Of a stretch of DNA of 36,006 bases, positions 18,340 to 26,455 are shown piece by piece. Source of the stretch: Terriglobia bacterium (GTDB lineage Bacteria > Acidobacteriota > Terriglobia > Bryobacterales > Bryobacteraceae); the NCBI GenBank assembly GCA_019242155.1, contig JAFAWA010000323.1, positions 1 through 36,006 of the forward strand. The letters are read 5' to 3'. Below the pieces are notes generated by a model. The model made no database searches, was not told where the DNA came from, and saw only the letters and a list, made by a program, of their open reading frames with translations. The position numbers were made by a program, and so were the translations under genes. Every line of letters starts with the position of its first letter. Positions within the stretch are counted from its first letter, which is position 1.

Positions 18340-18834
18340 ATGGCGCGAACCATAGGCTCCATTTCGAAAGACAACGGCGCCGCCGCTGCACGACGCCTGA
18401 TCGAGCCATCGTTTGTTGTCCAGCTAAGGTTGAAGGCCGGCTCTCCAAAGTATTACGTTAATCTGAATCCCGCCGCGGGTGTTCCCGTTGATCGGGATGA
18501 GATCTTCCAGTTACACACTTTCTTTGATCATTACCGGATTACCCGGGGTAAGCAGCACGGGCAATTGGCCGCAAACTCAAAGTACGTTTTCTGCCGGATA
18601 ACCACCGGCGCGTTGCTGCTCCATCCCACCTATCGTCATCCGGTGATTGCGGCGGGCAGGCCTGTCCTGTACGCGGGAGAAATTTACTTCGATCACGGCA
18701 CATTGAAATGGTGGAGTAACGGTTCGGGCAATTATCGGCCCGACGCCGGGCACGCTGCGCAAGCGGAACTACCTTTGGACCGCTTTTATACGTATCAAGA
18801 TGTGTTGAAAGGCCGGCACAAAGAAAAGAGGTAA
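18340..18834 (+). CDS. Uncharacterised T6SS-embedded protein with GRPVLYAGEI...GSGNYRP motif
   Basis: 164-aa ORF 7 bp after tssF; motif GRPVLYAGEIYFDHGTLKWWSNGSGNYRP resembles an SGHYxP-like segment I associate with polymorphic toxin proteins (from memory, not searched). Confidence 0.7.
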   Translation: MARTIGSISKDNGAAAARRLIEPSFVVQLRLKAGSPKYYVNLNPAAGVPVDRDEIFQLHTFFDHYRITRGKQHGQLAANSKYVFCRITTGALLLHPTYRHPVIAAGRPVLYAGEIYFDHGTLKWWSNGSGNYRPDAGHAAQAELPLDRFYTYQDVLKGRHKEKR

Positions 18835-18860
18835 AGACCGCCGGAAGGAGTGAAGCACTT

Positions 18861-19880
18861 ATGTCCCCCCCAGATAAGAACCTACAACCAGTGAAACCGG
18901 GTGGTCCGCCGCGTTTCGTTCCCCCGCGAGTCCATCCGCAAAACACGATTCAGCGCACGCAGGTGGCGCCCTCATCTGCGCCTTTACCTCCGCCTACTGT
19001 GGCGGCTCCTCCGCCACCGGGCCCGGCGCGTTGGGCAGCACCGCGAGTCCCCGCGCCTCCACCCCCCGGCCCGCCCGGGCGCTTACTGCCCGTACCGGCA
19101 GCTCCTGCCGCGGCTGTGATGCCCGGGCCCGACCCGGCCGGCAGAAACGCCATCGTCGCCCGTGGAGTAACCACAGGACAGGTAGCCGCAACGAGTGCGG
19201 TTAGCGCTCTCCATCACACCGCAGTCGCGGCCTCCGCAGTCGGTTTGACCGCGGGTGATGTGGTGGGCACAACTCTCGCCACATCCATTGCCGCGCCTTT
19301 AGGTTTGATCGGAGCCGCTCGCTCGGCTCGCCGAGGTGTCCGCGCTGATCAGCGGCTTGACGCGATCCGCTCATTTCGTGGCGCCGAATGGGCTGTCATG
19401 GCTAACGGCGTGCGCACTCTTCAAGAAGCCGGTTGGCTGGAAGAAGTGAATGCGATCGCCTACTTTGCCGGAGAGAAAACCGCAAAACGCGTGGAGCGCA
19501 TGGCTATCCGGACAGGCTTCTCGACCGTGGCTGCGACTGCGGGCATTGTGGCTCTGGCTGGCGCCGGACCCATGACACCCGTGGGCGCCGCCGGTTTGGT
19601 GGTAGCTGCCGGCGCTGGCGGTGCCGGAGCCGCGTATAGCGGGTTGTTTGCGGCAAAAGGTTTGGGCAAGAAGATTGCCCGCACCTTCGGCTGGATAGGA
19701 AACGAACGCAAAACAATGGCGACGCGTTTATGGGAGCTGGCCGTGAGACATAACTTCCAGCCCGCCATTCGCTTGCTGGACGCGTTGACAGTGACCGTCA
19801 AAATGCCTCTTCCCATCCTGCGACAGACGGCGAGCCGGGAACACGCGATAGCTTACATCATGCAAAAGATGAGGTCATAA
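18861..19880 (+). CDS. Uncharacterised Pro-rich plus Gly/Ala hydrophobic protein; candidate T6SS effector
   Basis: 339-aa ORF with a low-complexity Pro-rich N-terminus (PPPPGPARWAAPRVPAPPPPGPPG) and hydrophobic Gly/Ala segments (AATAGIVALAGAGPMTPVGAAGLVVAAGAGGAGAAYSGLF); RBS-like GGAAGGAG upstream. Confidence 0.7.
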   Translation: MSPPDKNLQPVKPGGPPRFVPPRVHPQNTIQRTQVAPSSAPLPPPTVAAPPPPGPARWAAPRVPAPPPPGPPGRLLPVPAAPAAAVMPGPDPAGRNAIVARGVTTGQVAATSAVSALHHTAVAASAVGLTAGDVVGTTLATSIAAPLGLIGAARSARRGVRADQRLDAIRSFRGAEWAVMANGVRTLQEAGWLEEVNAIAYFAGEKTAKRVERMAIRTGFSTVAATAGIVALAGAGPMTPVGAAGLVVAAGAGGAGAAYSGLFAAKGLGKKIARTFGWIGNERKTMATRLWELAVRHNFQPAIRLLDALTVTVKMPLPILRQTASREHAIAYIMQKMRS

Positions 19881-20055
19881 GCGAAAGGCAGGCGAACCGC
19901 CATGTACGTAATTTGCGGCGAGCCGATTAGAGAATCCAATGGTCTGCGCAGCCTAGAGAGTCTCCAGTCGGAGTAATTTGCCCGAACTTCGCCCGCAACG
20001 CAATTAGAACTGCAGCGCTGGGCCTGGTTTCCGGCAGTCAGGAGCGTCTTTATCG

Positions 20056-21066
20056 ATGACATCTTTCGGTTGGCAGGGTGAGGGATCGGTGGCGAAATGG
20101 CTTTTTACTGAGCCGTACCGATTCGACTTTTTCCAGGCGGTCCGGTTATTGGAAATATCACAATCCGATGCCGTTTGTGTTGGGCGCAATCCCGATACCG
20201 GATGCGGCCCAGTCCGGTTCCTTTCCCGTGTGGGGCTTGATTTCCCCGCCAGCGAAATTCACCAGATTACAAAATCCAAGGATTCCGATTCATCTATTGA
20301 GATGACGGTGAACTTTCTGAGCTTAGCTGGGGCGTTCGGTCCTTTGCCCATGCCGGATACCGAACTGGTGCTGAACCGCATTCGCAGCAGGGACTGGGCG
20401 TCAAAAGACTTCCTCGATATTTTCAATCACAGGCTCGTCGAGCTTATGTACCGGATACGCAAATTGCACCGCGTTAGTCTGAGTACTGTCAGTCCCGAGC
20501 GAACCCCAATCGCCCAATACCTTTACTCGTTTTTCGGTTTGGGAATTCCAGCGGTTCGAAACCGCATGGGAGTACCTGACCGGGCACTCCTTCACACCGC
20601 GGGTATTCTTTCCCAGCAGCCTCGCTCCGCAGCCGGTTTAGAGCGCTTGCTCGCCTGCCACTTTCAAGTCCGCGTCTCGGTTCGCCAGTTGGTGGGAAAG
20701 TGGCGGCCCCTCGAATTCACTGAATGGACGCGCATCGGCAACGCGCGAGGGCAAAATCATAAACTCGGCGGCGGCGCTGCCCTTGGGACGCGGTTTTGGG
20801 ATCAGCAGGGTGCCTTCCTCGTGCAGCTTGGTCCCTTAGGTCAAACGGAATTCCTGGATTTTTTGCCCGCAGGTTCGGCGTACCGCGCATCGCGTGAATT
20901 GGCCCGTCTCTATGCGGGCCCAGAATTTGATTTCTTTTTTCGTCTGACGATGGAAGCGGCTGCCGTACCAGAAAGCCGCCTGGGACGATCGCGGCTAGGC
21001 TGGACGTCGTGGTTAAAAACGCGCCCTTTTCCCGCCGACGACTCGCAAGTTCTTCTCCGCAACTGA
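20056..21066 (+). CDS. tssG: T6SS baseplate subunit TssG
   Basis: FTEPYRFDFFQAVRLLE...GPVRFLSRVGLDFPASEI...LSLAGAFGPLPMPDTE...RDWASKDFLDIFNHRLVELMYR signature. Confidence 0.95.
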   Translation: MTSFGWQGEGSVAKWLFTEPYRFDFFQAVRLLEISQSDAVCVGRNPDTGCGPVRFLSRVGLDFPASEIHQITKSKDSDSSIEMTVNFLSLAGAFGPLPMPDTELVLNRIRSRDWASKDFLDIFNHRLVELMYRIRKLHRVSLSTVSPERTPIAQYLYSFFGLGIPAVRNRMGVPDRALLHTAGILSQQPRSAAGLERLLACHFQVRVSVRQLVGKWRPLEFTEWTRIGNARGQNHKLGGGAALGTRFWDQQGAFLVQLGPLGQTEFLDFLPAGSAYRASRELARLYAGPEFDFFFRLTMEAAAVPESRLGRSRLGWTSWLKTRPFPADDSQVLLRN

Positions 21067-21079
21067 GGCCGCGAAACAC

Positions 21080-23023
21080 ATGCCCACATATGTCCAGGCA
21101 AACAGTCCGATACTGATCACGACACCACTAGGGCCGGATAAGTTTCTTGTAAAGAGTTTCCAAGGAGAAGAACGCCTCTCAGAGCCATTCCGCTTTACTT
21201 TGGAACTCCTCTCCGAGGACAATGCAATCGACTTCTCACAGATAGTTGGGAATAGTGTAACGCTAACGATCTCACTGGCCAGTGGCGATAAGCAGTATTT
21301 AAACGGAATAGTCGGACGTTTTGTGCAAGCGGGAAGCCATTCCCGCTTTACAACCTATCACGCGGAGGTTCATCCATGGCTGTGGCTTTTAACGATGAAT
21401 TCGGATTGCCGGATCTTTCAGAATATGACGACTCCGGACGTCATAAAAAAAGTCTTTTTCGATGCCGGCTTTACCGATGTTACCGATTCACTGACTGCCA
21501 CTTATTCGCCACGCGAATATTGTGTCCAATATATGGAATCCTCCTTTGCGTTCGTGTCCCGCCTGATGGAGGAAGAGGGAATTTTTTACTTTTTTGTACA
21601 CGGTAGCTCGAGCCATAAGCTTGTCCTGGCCGATGATGTGAGCGCTTACCAAACATGCCCTGGACTGAGAACGGCCACAATGCAAAAGGAAGCGTGGGCG
21701 GCCGAAGATATCGTCACGAGCTGTACGCTAGAGCAACAGGTCGTCGTAGGACGGTATAAAGCCGATGATTACAACTTTTTAACGCCCCGCACGGATCTTT
21801 TGGCCACGGCTAATGGCTCCGATTCCAAACGGACCGTGTATGAGTACCCCGGCCTGTACTCTTCGGCGAGCGATGGCGAATCGCGTACGAGCTTGCGCCT
21901 TTCGGCGCTCGAAATTCCGGGAAAACTACTGCGGGGCACGAGTTTCTGCTGGGCGTTTCGACCAGGCAATACGTTTACACTGTCAGGTCACGGCCGAACG
22001 GATATCAATGCCGAATATGTGCTAACGCGGGTTTCTCACAGCGCCGATCAGAACGTTTTGTACACGAATTCCTTCGAGGCGATCCCGTCCTCTACAATCT
22101 TTCGGCCACCGCGCATCACTCCCCGTCCGATCGTCCACGGACCGCAGACCGCCGTTGTGGCCGGAAGGTCCGGCGAAGAAATCTGGACCGATCGATATGG
22201 CCGCATCATCGTACAGTTCCATTGGGACCAAGTTGGCCAGAACGACGAGCGCAGCTCCTGCTGGATTCGCGTAGCGCAAGGGTGGGCAGGCAAACAATGG
22301 GGATCTTTTTTTCTTCCAAGGATCGGGCAGGAAGTTGTCGTCAGCTTCTTGGACGGCAATCCGGACCGGCCCCTCGTGACAGGTTGTGTCTACAATGCGA
22401 CCACGACAGTGCCCTATACTTTGCCTGCCAATCAGACCAGGAGCACGATCAAGACCAACAGTTCCAAGGGTGGAAGTGGATTTAACGAACTCCGGTTCGA
22501 GGATAAAGCTGGATCCGAAGAGATCTTTCTACAGGCTCAGAAGGATATGAACGTGACCGTGCTCAATGACGAGACGGTTACCATTGCCAACAATCGCACC
22601 GTAACGGTACAGCAGAAAGACGATACGCTTACGGTAAGCCAGGGAAATCGAACAGTAAGAGTAAGTGCCGGAAACGAAACTCACGAGGTACAAGGTACCC
22701 GCGCAGTCACCGTGACAGGTGATCAGATCCATACGGATAAGGGTAACTTCACCAGGACCGTGAGTGGAAACTATTCGTTAAAGGTCTCCGGTAACTTAAG
22801 CATTGATGTGTCGGGGTCGGTAATGATCAAGGCTGGCACTTCGCTAACCAACCAAGCCGGTACTTCACTGGCGAATCACGCCGGAACGTCATTAGAGAAC
22901 AAAGCGGGCACAAGTATGACCAACGAAGCCCAGATAAGCCTTACGAATAAGGCCGGAGCCTGTCAAATTCTCGACGGTGGCGGGATGCTGACGATCAAAG
23001 GCGGACTGGTGAAATTAAACTGA
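21080..23023 (+). CDS. vgrG: T6SS spike protein VgrG
   Basis: gp27/gp5-like: SPILITTPLGPDKFLVKSFQGEERLSEPFRF...WIRVAQGWAGKQWGSFFLPRIGQEVVVSFLDGNPDRPLVTGCVYN; C-terminal beta-helix repeats. Confidence 0.96.
   Translation: MPTYVQANSPILITTPLGPDKFLVKSFQGEERLSEPFRFTLELLSEDNAIDFSQIVGNSVTLTISLASGDKQYLNGIVGRFVQAGSHSRFTTYHAEVHPWLWLLTMNSDCRIFQNMTTPDVIKKVFFDAGFTDVTDSLTATYSPREYCVQYMESSFAFVSRLMEEEGIFYFFVHGSSSHKLVLADDVSAYQTCPGLRTATMQKEAWAAEDIVTSCTLEQQVVVGRYKADDYNFLTPRTDLLATANGSDSKRTVYEYPGLYSSASDGESRTSLRLSALEIPGKLLRGTSFCWAFRPGNTFTLSGHGRTDINAEYVLTRVSHSADQNVLYTNSFEAIPSSTIFRPPRITPRPIVHGPQTAVVAGRSGEEIWTDRYGRIIVQFHWDQVGQNDERSSCWIRVAQGWAGKQWGSFFLPRIGQEVVVSFLDGNPDRPLVTGCVYNATTTVPYTLPANQTRSTIKTNSSKGGSGFNELRFEDKAGSEEIFLQAQKDMNVTVLNDETVTIANNRTVTVQQKDDTLTVSQGNRTVRVSAGNETHEVQGTRAVTVTGDQIHTDKGNFTRTVSGNYSLKVSGNLSIDVSGSVMIKAGTSLTNQAGTSLANHAGTSLENKAGTSMTNEAQISLTNKAGACQILDGGGMLTIKGGLVKLN
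22832..22951 (+). repeat. Five tandem 24-bp units encoding an 8-aa repeat in the VgrG tail
   Basis: AGTSLTNQ / AGTSLANH / AGTSLENK / AGTSMTNE / AQISLTNK. Confidence 0.9.
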
Positions 23024-23028
23024 GGCGC

Positions 23029-23637
23029 GTGGAAGAGATGCTACTATCCGACCACTATCCCAACGGCCAAACCAAGCAGACTTATCGCATGATTGACGGC
23101 AGGTTGGAAGGGGAAGTCTGTTTGTACAGCCCGGATGGCATACTTTTGGAACGGGCACACTTCCGGTCAGGCAATTTGAATGGCGAAACGGTTGTCTATG
23201 ACGAGCAGGGCTCGATAACCCAGCGCGCCATGTTTAAAGACGGCGTTTTGGGTGGAGAGACCTCGCTATTCATTGGCGGAGTCCTGAGGGCGAGGTTGGG
23301 CTATGTCGGCGGAAAACAGACCGGCCAATCCACTCTTTACGATAACGCTGGTGTGTTAGCGCAAAGGTCGCATTACAGAGACGGCGTTCTGCACGGAGAA
23401 TCCGTATACTACGATGCCGCCGGCCATATCGTTCGCAAAGCGATTTACGAGAAAGGCTTGTTTCATGGTCCGGTATGCGAATACTTTATCTCGGGAAAGC
23501 TCCGGGAAGTCGCGATGTACAGACACAACAAATTAGAGGGGGAGATGCTGCGGTACACGGAGGATGGCAAAGTGAAGGAGCGCTTGTTTTTCCAGAGTGG
23601 AAAGCAAGTGGCTTGGCCGCCGGTACATCTCCGATAG
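23029..23637 (+). CDS. MORN_2-repeat protein (YwqK-antitoxin-like)
   Basis: Repeating YPNG/DGxxxGExxxY units (DGRLEGEVCLYSPDG, SGNLNGETVVYDEQG, DGVLGGETSLF, DGVLHGESVYYDAAG, KGLFHGPVCEYF). Start GTG 23029 or ATG 23038. Confidence 0.85.
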   Translation: MEEMLLSDHYPNGQTKQTYRMIDGRLEGEVCLYSPDGILLERAHFRSGNLNGETVVYDEQGSITQRAMFKDGVLGGETSLFIGGVLRARLGYVGGKQTGQSTLYDNAGVLAQRSHYRDGVLHGESVYYDAAGHIVRKAIYEKGLFHGPVCEYFISGKLREVAMYRHNKLEGEMLRYTEDGKVKERLFFQSGKQVAWPPVHLR

Positions 23638-23653
23638 CTGGAGAAGAGATTCT

Positions 23654-24040
23654 ATGGCGATGCAAGTGACAATGGGAGCAATGCTGCAGTGTGGCTTTGG
23701 AGCGGCTCCAAGCAATTTAGTCGTATTGCCCGCGAACCGCGTACTGACTCAAATGCCGGATGCGAATATTACGGATAACAAGCCCATCGCGAATGTCGCA
23801 CCGTTCGGCATGTGTTCTTCATTGGCCAACCCGGCGGTTGCCGCTGCTACTGCTGCCGCCATGGGCGCCTTAACCCCGATGCCCTGCGTACCGGTGACAC
23901 CAGCCCCATGGGTACCGGGCGCTCCGACCGTACTTATTGCGAACATGCCAGCGCTGGATGATAACTCGAAACTGATGTGCGCCTGGGGTGGCGTTATTCA
24001 AGTTGTAAGCCCGGGCCAAATGACGGTCCTAGTCCCATGA
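23654..24040 (+). CDS. PAAR-like domain protein (DUF4280/DUF4150-like spike tip)
   Basis: MQVTMGAMLQCGFGAAPSNLVVLP...ITDNKPIANVAPFGMCSSLANPAVAAATAAAMGALTPMPC...PGAPTVLI...LMCAWGGVIQVVSPGQ. Confidence 0.85.
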   Translation: MAMQVTMGAMLQCGFGAAPSNLVVLPANRVLTQMPDANITDNKPIANVAPFGMCSSLANPAVAAATAAAMGALTPMPCVPVTPAPWVPGAPTVLIANMPALDDNSKLMCAWGGVIQVVSPGQMTVLVP

Positions 24041-24594
24041 ATGCAAACGTCATCACGGACGAGTTTTCACTCGATCGCAAAGCTGCTATTACACTGGGCG
24101 TGGGATCGTTGCTGCTGATCATATCAGCGTTTACCGCGGGTCTTCTTACGGGCCTGATTTGGTCCGATCAGCAACAGGTGCCATTGGCGAAATCTGCGGC
24201 TCCGGTCAAAACAGAAGCTGCCGCCGAGGGTCTTCCGAATTTGACATCAGCCGCCGCGCAACAGAAATTGATGACTGTCCCGCCGTCAAACCCGTCTCTG
24301 AAAGAGGCGGCAACAACGATGTCGAGATCGGCGGAACGGCCGGGCCCGGATACACCGGGAGTGCGCTTGGCGGTCCGGCTAGGAGCCTTTCTCGAGAGAG
24401 CAGAGGCCGAGAAATTGGTAGAGCGTTTGAAGGAGGAAGGCTATGCCCCGCGAATCGTCGTCAGCGGCCCGAGTGCCCATCAGTGGAACTGGGTACGCAT
24501 AGGTCCTTATCTCGATTGGGACGAGGCATCCCAAATAGCCGCCGTGCTTTCGCGGGGTCAAGCCACACCTGCGGTTGTTGAACCTATCCCATAG
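24037..24594 (+). CDS. Single-pass membrane protein with C-terminal SPOR domain
   Basis: TM segment LGVGSLLLIISAFTAGLLTGLIW; C-terminal VRLAVRLGAFLERAEAEKLVERLKEEGYAPRIV...WNWVRIGPYLDWDEASQIAAVL; start overlaps the PAAR gene stop (ATGA). Confidence 0.8.
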   Translation: MNANVITDEFSLDRKAAITLGVGSLLLIISAFTAGLLTGLIWSDQQQVPLAKSAAPVKTEAAAEGLPNLTSAAAQQKLMTVPPSNPSLKEAATTMSRSAERPGPDTPGVRLAVRLGAFLERAEAEKLVERLKEEGYAPRIVVSGPSAHQWNWVRIGPYLDWDEASQIAAVLSRGQATPAVVEPIP

Positions 24595-24855
24595 CATGCC
24601 GCATCATGTTTAGCGCGCCGCATAATTTAACTAGTTTAGTTCTCGGTGAAAAGCCCGTTCCGGCCTTGCCGGAGGGGAGCAAAGCTCCCTGTTCTTTGAC
24701 ATCCGATTCGTTTTTCGAAATCCAATCGAACGAGCCTACCGGTTATTTACTGCTGTTGGCAAGCCTAGCCATCCGCCTAGCCATCCGCCACAAATCATGA
24801 GCTAGCGCCCTGAATCAGAAATAAATTGATAACTCACGCCGCCCCATACTAGGGT

Positions 24856-24939
24856 ATGCCCATCGGTCGTCCGACCAAGCCACTCAACGTAACCCCCGAG
24901 GATCGGGACGCTGAGCAGCGAGGGATTCAACCGCGATGA
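24856..24939 (+). pseudogene. N-terminal remnant of an IS630-like transposase
   Basis: MPIGRPTKPLNVTPEDR then loss of similarity and a stop; GRPTKPLxxTxEDR is typical of IS630 N-termini. Confidence 0.45.
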
Positions 24940-25100
24940 GCTCCCGGCGGCCAATTTCTTCGAGGGCAAGCGCCGCGAGGCGATAGGCTGTGTTAGGACG
25001 ATTCGCAACCTGAACGGCACGTGCAAATCCCAGCAGCGCGCCAGCGTGGGCCACGCAAGCCTCCATCGCCGCTGAGGCTCCGAAAGAGTTCCCGTTCTTC
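24900..25100 (-). pseudogene. AbiV-like (abortive infection) protein fragment
   Basis: Minus-strand MEACVAHAGALLGFARAVQVANRPNTAYRLAALALEEIGRRELIAVESL resembles the AbiV helical core (xLALEEIGR); stop codon upstream and truncated downstream. Approximate coordinates. Confidence 0.4.
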
Positions 25101-25344
25101 TACCAGACGCCGCCACCCGTGCAGGCATTTATCGCGACCACAATTAAGGCTGGCGCGGTTTTACTTAACAGATATCAACATTCTCCTCCGAATTTCCAGC
25201 GTCAAGACCCTGATTACAACGTGATAGGAGCGGCGTTATAAAAGATCCGCACGAGTAGTACCCAACTCTGCTTCAGATCACAGCACTTGGCGGAATTCTG
25301 GAAGGTTTGCACCAGGCAGGAAGTCCGCATCAGGGGCTGGGGGT

Positions 25345-25358
25345 TGAGTGTACACTCA
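25345..25358. promoter_or_regulatory. Perfect 14-bp palindrome, candidate operator
   Basis: TGAGTGTACACTCA, 47 bp upstream of the ATG at 25406; half-site GGTTGAGTGTA also occurs upstream of the convergent paralogue. Confidence 0.5.
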
Positions 25359-25405
25359 GTTACTAGGAGTAAGTGGAAACCGGCTTTTCGGTTAAGGAGC
25401 GCAAG

Positions 25406-25927
25406 ATGAAGACGTTGGGGAAGATTGTAGGTGCAGTTCTGGTTTGTTTGGTTTTGGCCTTGCTAGTGCTACACATCACCGGCTTTAACCCGATTGGGGA
25501 CACACCCGGCCGCGGGAATTATCCAGGGTTATGGCTCAGTGGAACGGTTGTAACTACGCCGGTAACAGACTGGTCTTTTGCCACCCGATATAGGACCGAC
25601 AAGGTGCAAACGCGTACCTGGTACCTGGTTCCTCATTCCGTCACTACAGGCCATATCGTTTACAACGGTCAGCTCTATCTGACATCGAATTTCCAGGCGG
25701 GAGTGCGTTTTCCACAAGGCAAGAGCTGGGTTGCGAATGTTATGCGCGATCCGCATGTTCGCCTGAAGCTCGGAAACAATTTATATGATTGTGTTCTGTC
25801 ACTGGTCACCGATCCGGACGAAAGAGCGGCCGTGCTGGCACCGATGGCAAAACAAAACCCTCAAATCTTGGGGGTCAACTCGACCACCGATCCGGTGATG
25901 CACCTGTTCCACGTGCTGCCTCAGTGA
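25406..25927 (+). CDS. Membrane-anchored protein resembling nitroreductase/deazaflavin-dependent split-barrel proteins
   Basis: N-terminal TM, then LVPHSVTTGHIVYNGQLYLTSNF...KSWVANVMRDPHVRLKLGNNLYDCVLSLVTDPDERAAVL; RBS AAGGAG before the ATG. Confidence 0.65.
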   Translation: MKTLGKIVGAVLVCLVLALLVLHITGFNPIGDTPGRGNYPGLWLSGTVVTTPVTDWSFATRYRTDKVQTRTWYLVPHSVTTGHIVYNGQLYLTSNFQAGVRFPQGKSWVANVMRDPHVRLKLGNNLYDCVLSLVTDPDERAAVLAPMAKQNPQILGVNSTTDPVMHLFHVLPQ

Positions 25928-25954
25928 GACTGCGGGCTTGCGGTCCGATTCGCG

Positions 25955-26455
25955 CTATGCAGGGTTCACCCGAAAGACAGTCGCTGCCGAGGGTGATGGC
26001 ACCTTCCACTGAGGATATTTTTTTCCCTTAGCCTGTAGCACGGCTGCTTTTTCAGCCGGATCGTCGACAACTGATAAGGTACGATCAAACACCTGGTCTG
26101 ATATCTTGAGGCGCACGTGGGGATCACGGATTACATCTTCAACCCACAGTCTGCCGCGATAAGAGGTCACATACAGATTGCCGTTGTATACGGCGCACCA
26201 AATCGTCACCGAGTGAGGCAGCAGAAATGGGGTCTGGGTCTGAATCTTGATCTCTGGAATGCGGTCCGTGAACGACCAGTCAGTCACTGGGCTAGTGACG
26301 GGTTCCCCTTTTATCCAGAGCCCCGGCACTCGGCACGACAAAGATCGATCGGTTGGTGGGCAGTCCTTAGGTTCAAAACCAGTGAAGCTCAGTAGCAGAA
26401 GAACTGCGACTAAGCCAAGTATTGTCGACCCAAAGATCTTTGCAAGTCTTCTCAT
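25955..26455 (-). CDS. Paralogue of the 25406 gene, convergent
   Basis: N-terminal TM, PVTDWSFTDR, LLPHSVTIWCAVYNGNLYVTS, WVEDVIRDPHVRLKISDQVFDRTLSVVDDPAEKAAVL; clearly homologous to the 25406 product. Confidence 0.7.
   Translation of the reverse strand: MRRLAKIFGSTILGLVAVLLLLSFTGFEPKDCPPTDRSLSCRVPGLWIKGEPVTSPVTDWSFTDRIPEIKIQTQTPFLLPHSVTIWCAVYNGNLYVTSYRGRLWVEDVIRDPHVRLKISDQVFDRTLSVVDDPAEKAAVLQAKGKKYPQWKVPSPSAATVFRVNPA

Noticed and set aside
24763-24786. 12-bp tandem duplication GCCTAGCCATCC x2
   Set aside because: Simple slippage duplication in a short doubtful ORF; no sign of function.
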